A stretch of DNA of 64,000 nt, taken from Pseudomonas fluorescens (lineage in GTDB: Bacteria; Pseudomonadota; Gammaproteobacteria; Pseudomonadales; Pseudomonadaceae). Both the position numbers and the translations under genes were made by a program. Below the pieces are notes generated by a model that was not told where the DNA came from, did not search any database, and worked only from the letters and a program-made list of their open reading frames with translations. Where the stretch lies: positions 4,526,001 through 4,590,000 of the forward strand of contig NZ_LT907842.1 of NCBI RefSeq assembly GCF_900215245.1, given 5' to 3'. Positions 60,835 to 64,000 of this stretch are shown one piece after another (positions within the stretch are counted from its first letter, which is position 1; each line of letters starts with the position of its first letter).

Positions 60835-60987
60835 CTACTGGGGTGTTCGACAATTGGCCGTATTGGCTGCGTGTGTTGGCTTGCCACCAATAGGTGACCG
60901 ATCGGAGGCGGCAGGCTGTCCCGAACGGAGCTTGCTAAATCGCCATGCAGTGGAAGTGTCGTAGCGGTAATAAGTGGCGTAGTTCAT
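60835..60987 (-). CDS. Tyr-rich leader ORF 2 upstream of DAHP synthase
   Basis: A 50-codon ORF starting MNYATYYRYDTSTAWRFSKL, with four Tyr in the first nine codons. AAAAGGACTCACGAC lies just before the ATG, one of the best ribosome sites in this region. It begins 59 nt after the terminator on the reverse strand and ends 48 nt before the synthase start. The rest is hydrophilic without known domain. It could be a Tyr-sensing leader peptide or a coupling ORF; a structural role for the peptide itself is not excluded. Confidence 0.6.
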   Translation of the reverse strand: MNYATYYRYDTSTAWRFSKLRSGQPAASDRSPIGGKPTHAANTANCRTPQ

Positions 60988-61045
60988 GTCGTGAGTCCTT
61001 TTAGTGTTCGGTGTGACGCAAAATAATTAAGGGCTGAAAAAACAA

Positions 61046-61075
61046 AACCCCCGGTCGGGGAGCCGACCGGGGGTT
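61046..61075 (-). terminator. Attenuator terminator in the DAHP synthase leader
   Basis: A perfect 13-bp GC-rich stem (AACCCCCGGTCGG with its complement, 61075-61063 and 61058-61046) and a 4-nt loop. On the reverse strand it is followed by TTTTGTTTTTT. It lies 50 nt after leader ORF 1 and 260 nt before the synthase gene, the classical place for an attenuator. Confidence 0.85.
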
Positions 61076-61125
61076 AGATTTCTCTGGTAGGCGACCCCTT
61101 GAGTAGTGGGCGCCGATTTCAGGTA

Positions 61126-61260
61126 TCAGGCGCGCCAGTGGCTAAACCAATACCCAAAATAAAAGCTGACCAGTGCGCTCAAACCGTTCCCACGGGTAGC
61201 CGATACCGAGCGCTGGGCGCTGGCAGCAGGGCAAACCTGAGAGTGGGTGAGTTGCAACAT
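61126..61260 (-). CDS. Aromatic leader peptide 1 of the DAHP synthase attenuator
   Basis: A 44-codon ORF with TTGGAGAAACACC before its ATG. The peptide ends SFYFGYWFSHWRA, so codons 33-42 include three Phe, two Tyr and two Trp. Downstream, TGGCGC (at the ORF end), GGCGCC (near 61112) and GGGGTCGCC (near 61095) can pair alternately before the terminator. Stalling on scarce aromatic aminoacyl-tRNAs would shift pairing and allow read-through into the DAHP synthase gene. The mechanism is inferred by analogy with trp and phe attenuators; the peptide and structures are read directly. Confidence 0.78.
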   Translation of the reverse strand: MLQLTHSQVCPAASAQRSVSATRGNGLSALVSFYFGYWFSHWRA

Positions 61261-61404
61261 GGTGTTTCTCCAAATGATGGGGCGAGCTTACTAGAGGCGC
61301 ATGGCAGGATTCAATCAGTAATTTCTATCGCGTGAGGGACTTACGGCTATGGGTGAGTGCCGATATGCTGCTTACACTTTGATATCTATTGCTGGGACGC
61401 GACC

Positions 61405-62154
61405 ATGACTGCCTTCACCCTTGCTGCTGCGCAAACCACCTCCATCGCGGGTGATGTGCCGGCCAATATCCGTCGGCACCTGGCGTTTATGCAAACGGCG
61501 GCGGCGCGAGGCGTGCAGTTATTGGTGTTTCCAGAGTTGTCGTTGACCGGCTACGAGCCGGCGCTGGCGGCCGGTTTGGCGATTGCCCCCGAGGATGCGC
61601 TGCTTGAGCCGCTGCGTGAGAGGGCGCAGGCGTTGCGGTTGACGGCGGTGGTGGGGATGCCGATACGCGTGGCACCCGGGGCAGGCGTGCTGATCGGCGC
61701 ACTGGTGTTGGGCGCGGATGGTTCGCGGGCGGTCTACACCAAACAGCATTTGCATCCTGGCGAAGAGGTGGCGTTTGTCGCGGGGCAGGGCGGTGCAGCC
61801 CTCGAGTGGGGGGATGAGCGCATTGCGCTGGCAGTGTGTGCGGACTTTTCCCACGCCAGCCATCCGCGTCAGGCGGCTGAAGCCGGCGCCAATGTGTACG
61901 CCGCCGGTGTGCTGATCAGTGAAGGCGGCTACGCGACGGACAGTGCGCTTTTGCAGGGTTACGCCGCCGAGCATCGGATGCTGGTGCTGATGGCCAATCA
62001 CGGTGGCCCATCCGGTGGCTGGGCTTGCGCGGGTCGCAGCGCCATCTGGTCAGCCGACGGCAGCCTGCTTGCTGCCGCGCCGGGTATGGGCGACGCGCTG
62101 GTGATTGCCCGCCGCGATGGCGAGCACTGGGCCGGGCATGTGGAAGCGCTTTAA
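61405..62154 (+). CDS. Carbon-nitrogen hydrolase family protein
   Basis: A 249-residue nitrilase-superfamily protein. The triad is Glu44 (LLVFPELSLTGYEP), Lys113 (VYTKQHLHPGEE) and Cys145 (LAVCADFSH). MANHGGPSGGWACAGRSAIWSADGSLLA closes the domain. The short size and the L-S-L-T-G-Y motif are typical of amidase-like members of unknown substrate. ATG 61405 is used; the ribosome site is weak. A GNAT gene starts at the base after its stop codon, so the two are translationally coupled. Confidence 0.87.
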   Translation: MTAFTLAAAQTTSIAGDVPANIRRHLAFMQTAAARGVQLLVFPELSLTGYEPALAAGLAIAPEDALLEPLRERAQALRLTAVVGMPIRVAPGAGVLIGALVLGADGSRAVYTKQHLHPGEEVAFVAGQGGAALEWGDERIALAVCADFSHASHPRQAAEAGANVYAAGVLISEGGYATDSALLQGYAAEHRMLVLMANHGGPSGGWACAGRSAIWSADGSLLAAAPGMGDALVIARRDGEHWAGHVEAL

Positions 62155-62601
62155 ATGGCCTTTCACCTGCGCGCTGCCACCCGCCACGACCTGCCGTTTG
62201 CGCGAACGCTGACCCATGACGCCATGAACCGCTACTACCAGCAGTACGGGTTGCTGTGGTCTGACAGCGGCTTTGACGTTGCCTGGGCAGCGCGTGAAAA
62301 CTGGCTGATCTGCAATGATGACAGCGTGATGGGGTTTATCAGCGTCAATCGCGATCACAGGGCGCTGTATATCCGCGAATTGCACATGCTCGAGCGCTGC
62401 CGCCAGCAAGGCGCAGGCAGCTGGGTGTTGGAGCAAATGGTGCTCAAGGCGCGTGCGCAGGGGTTGGGTCTTTTACGCTTGACCGTGTTCAAGACCAACC
62501 CGGCGAGAAGGCTGTATCAGCGCCAGGGGTTGAGTATCGTCGGGGAAGAAGATTGCTTCTGGTGCATGGAGCGCGAGTGCCACGTAATCCAAGCTGACTA
62601 A
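62155..62601 (+). CDS. GNAT-family N-acetyltransferase
   Basis: A 148-residue acetyltransferase. LYIRELHMLERCRQQGAGSWVLEQMVLKARAQGLGLLRLTVFKTNPARRLYQRQGLSIVGEE contains the R-Q-Q-G-A-G acetyl-CoA loop and the N-x-A-x-x-L-Y-x-x-x-G-L motif. It is close in type to small acetyltransferases such as YhbS/YjdJ, with unknown substrate. The ATG follows the preceding stop directly (TAA-ATG), with no ribosome site of its own, implying reinitiation after the nitrilase-like gene. Confidence 0.85.
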   Translation: MAFHLRAATRHDLPFARTLTHDAMNRYYQQYGLLWSDSGFDVAWAARENWLICNDDSVMGFISVNRDHRALYIRELHMLERCRQQGAGSWVLEQMVLKARAQGLGLLRLTVFKTNPARRLYQRQGLSIVGEEDCFWCMERECHVIQAD

Positions 62602-62636
62602 AACAGGTACGCTGTACGAATAAGCGCATACTGCTA

Positions 62637-62876
62637 TCAGGAAAGAGCTTGTGTCTCGCTGTGTGGAGCAACAGGTTCGTCCACGATAATCCCTTCTTTC
62701 ATGCCCAGCAGGACCGCCACCTTATGGGCTTCCCCACGCCGTCCCTTTTTACGCCCAGCGAGCACTTGATACGTCGTGGCTGGATCGACGCCGTGCTCAC
62801 GAGCGAACGCTTGAACTGACTTTCCTTGATGTTCCAACCAAGCCTTGGCTTGTGCAGCAGTGCGAATACCGGGCAT
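62637..62876 (-). CDS. BcepMu gp16-type phage-associated DNA-binding protein
   Basis: A 79-residue protein beginning MPGIRTAAQAKAWLEHQGKSVQAFAREHGVDPATTYQVLAGRKKGRRGEAHKVAVLLGMK. This is the pattern of the small BcepMu gp16-like HTH family found in Mu-like phages and as chromosomal single genes in Pseudomonas. It probably binds DNA through the HTH at residues 18-45. It diverges from an XRE gene 82 nt away, a phage-repressor-like arrangement without other phage genes nearby. Confidence 0.75.
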   Translation of the reverse strand: MPGIRTAAQAKAWLEHQGKSVQAFAREHGVDPATTYQVLAGRKKGRRGEAHKVAVLLGMKEGIIVDEPVAPHSETQALS

Positions 62877-62957
62877 AGTTCAAAACCGTTCAAGTTTGTG
62901 TAAAACGAGATGAGTGTGTCACCTCTAGGGGTGTGCCATAAAGGATCATACATCCAA

Positions 62958-63323
62958 ATGAGTGGAATCGGTTCGCGCTTAAGGCAGGAGAGAGAACGTC
63001 TTGGCCTGTCACAGAAGATTTTTGGTGAAATAGGCGGCGTTGAAGCTAACGCCCAAGGCAAGTACGAGAGCGGTGGCCGCGCGCCCAAGGCTGACTATTT
63101 GTCACGCGTGGCCGAGCGTGGGGTGGATCTTTTATATGTGCTGACGGGGAGTCCGACGCCCATCCAATTGGAAAACCTTAGTCAGCTTGAAGAAAAGATC
63201 CTTGAAAACTACCGAGCCATGTTCAAGGAGGATCAGGATGCTATCCGTCGATTGACCACCACGTTGGCGGAACATTCAGCGGCAAAGAACGGAAAACTCA
63301 AGCCGATGTTTGAGCAAACCTGA
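62958..63323 (+). CDS. XRE-family HTH protein
   Basis: A 121-residue regulator with an N-terminal HTH (GIGSRLRQERERLGLSQKIFGEIGGVEANAQGKYESGGRAPKADYLSRVAERGVDLLYVLTG), the form common in phage Cro/CI-like and pyocin repressors. The C-terminal 45 residues form a helix (LEEKILENYRAMFKEDQDAIRRL) probably for dimerisation. ATG 62958 is used; AAGGATC lies 12 nt upstream, longer than ideal. The 82-nt divergent region holds CACC-N6-GGTG near 62921-62938, a possible operator. Confidence 0.8.
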   Translation: MSGIGSRLRQERERLGLSQKIFGEIGGVEANAQGKYESGGRAPKADYLSRVAERGVDLLYVLTGSPTPIQLENLSQLEEKILENYRAMFKEDQDAIRRLTTTLAEHSAAKNGKLKPMFEQT

Positions 63324-63474
63324 CCTTTTGCTCAGCATAATCTGCGGCGTGTCGCTCGGTAGAAGCCTCTATCCTGCGCAAACTCAATATATATGACGCT
63401 TGCGGCTAGGTCTGCGCCTTGGTTTTTTGCTAAGGTGTTCAGCAACCTATAAGACCATATCGCGAGGTGTCTGC

Positions 63475-64000
63475 TTGATTAGGGTGCTAGTAGTCGATGA
63501 CCATGATCTCGTTCGTACAGGCATTACACGAATGCTGGCTGACATCGATGGCCTGCAAGTAGTCGGTCAGGCCGAGTCGGGGGAGGAATCCCTGATCAAG
63601 GCCCGGGAGTTGAAACCCGATGTGGTTTTGATGGACGTCAAGATGCCTGGGATCGGCGGTCTTGGCGCAACTACCAAATTGTTACGCAGCCATCCGGACA
63701 TCAAAGTCGTGGTGGTTACCGTGTGCGAGGAAGACCCGTTTCCTACCCGCCTTCTGCAGGCAGGAGCGGCCGGTTACTTGACCAAGGGCGCAGGCCTGGC
63801 GGAGATGGTGCAAGCCATCCGCCTGGTATTTGCTGGCCAGCGGTATATCAGCCCACAGATTGCCCAGCAGTTGGCGATCAAGTCCTTCCAGCCGACCAGC
63901 GACTCGCCGTTTGATGCGTTGTCGGAGCGCGAGATCCAGATCGCCTTGATGATCGTCGGTTGCCAGAAAGTGCAGTCGATCTCTGACAAGCTGTGCCTGT
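63475..64000 (+). CDS. gacA: GacA response regulator, 5' part (runs off right edge)
   Basis: The 175 codons in the window match GacA closely: VLVVDDHDLVRTGITRMLADIDGLQVVGQAESGEESL, phospho-acceptor Asp54 in VVLMDVKMPGIGG, TVCEEDPFPTRLLQAGAAGYLTKGAG and the start of the LuxR HTH (LSEREIQIALMIVG). GacA with GacS controls the small RNAs RsmX/Y/Z and thereby secondary metabolism, including many fluorescens-group toxins. The start is TTG at 63475 with GAGGTG upstream, the usual GacA start. The 151-nt upstream gap holds A/T-rich promoter sequence. Confidence 0.95.
   Translation, partial: MIRVLVVDDHDLVRTGITRMLADIDGLQVVGQAESGEESLIKARELKPDVVLMDVKMPGIGGLGATTKLLRSHPDIKVVVVTVCEEDPFPTRLLQAGAAGYLTKGAGLAEMVQAIRLVFAGQRYISPQIAQQLAIKSFQPTSDSPFDALSEREIQIALMIVGCQKVQSISDKLCL

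Noticed and set aside
62637..63323. Prophage or integrated element
   Set aside because: Only two phage-type regulators are present; no integrase, structural gene or att-like repeat is visible, so this is a stand-alone regulator pair.

Overview
The window is chromosomal DNA of a Pseudomonas of the fluorescens group. The sequence near the right edge is a clear GacA with its usual TTG start. The window also carries fluorescens-type REP doublets (inverted GTGGGAGCGGGCTTGCTCGCGAA-like units), Pseudomonas-restricted families (DUF6124, DUF1652, DUF1615), an AlkC glycosylase and a carnitine-type dhcA-dhcB-atoB operon. No rRNA, tRNA, CRISPR array or intact insertion sequence was seen.

Layout, left to right. 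At 1-5 kb there is the 5' part of an rhs gene that runs off the left edge, a LysE exporter, two lipoproteins and a thioesterase. At 5-9 kb lies the ketone-body/dehydrocarnitine operon dhcA-dhcB-atoB with its divergent LysR regulator. At 9.8-17.8 kb are a sirtuin, a CBS protein, topoisomerase III, and a GMC oxidoreductase-MFS operon with a divergent LysR gene. At 17.9-24.5 kb are a transglutaminase-like protein, AlkC, a glutamine-synthetase-like enzyme with its XRE-cupin regulator, and small stress proteins. At 24.6-27.3 kb a PAS-LuxR regulator sits between two genes that share one dyad operator with each other. At 28-29.5 kb a nitrilase and a DUF6124 gene are found, the latter behind an elaborate structured leader.

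The centrepiece is 30.6-42.2 kb. It holds a MocR regulator, then a frameshifted SGNH gene, a 27-codon ORF, a large heme-oxygenase-like diiron protein, an amidinotransferase, a LysE exporter, a NodU/CmcH-type carbamoyltransferase, a 47-codon membrane peptide, a class-III aminotransferase, a formyltransferase and a second LysE exporter. This content, including two essential micro-ORFs under 150 nt and several exporters, matches what is published for the 4-formylaminooxyvinylglycine (germination-arrest factor, gvg) cluster of P. fluorescens WH6. The enzyme set fits an N-formylated aminooxy-vinylglycine (a dehydro-canaline skeleton). The first gene of the operon carries a one-base frameshift here.

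From 42.7 kb onward come mgtA-mgtC behind a long structured leader, an EvgA/EvgS-type phosphorelay with a degenerate receiver protein, dkgB, and a TetR-controlled catabolic operon equivalent to P. aeruginosa PA4980-PA4977 (aruI) but without aruH. A DAHP synthase follows, preceded by a classical-looking attenuator whose leader peptide ends in a Phe/Tyr/Trp cluster, and by a second Tyr-rich leader ORF. The window ends with a nitrilase-GNAT pair, a phage-type regulator pair and the start of gacA.

The most interesting items are the gvg-type cluster with its lesion, the aromatic attenuator with tandem leader peptides, the pseudoknot/terminator leader of the DUF6124 gene, and the shared 8-5-8 dyad around the PAS-LuxR regulator.
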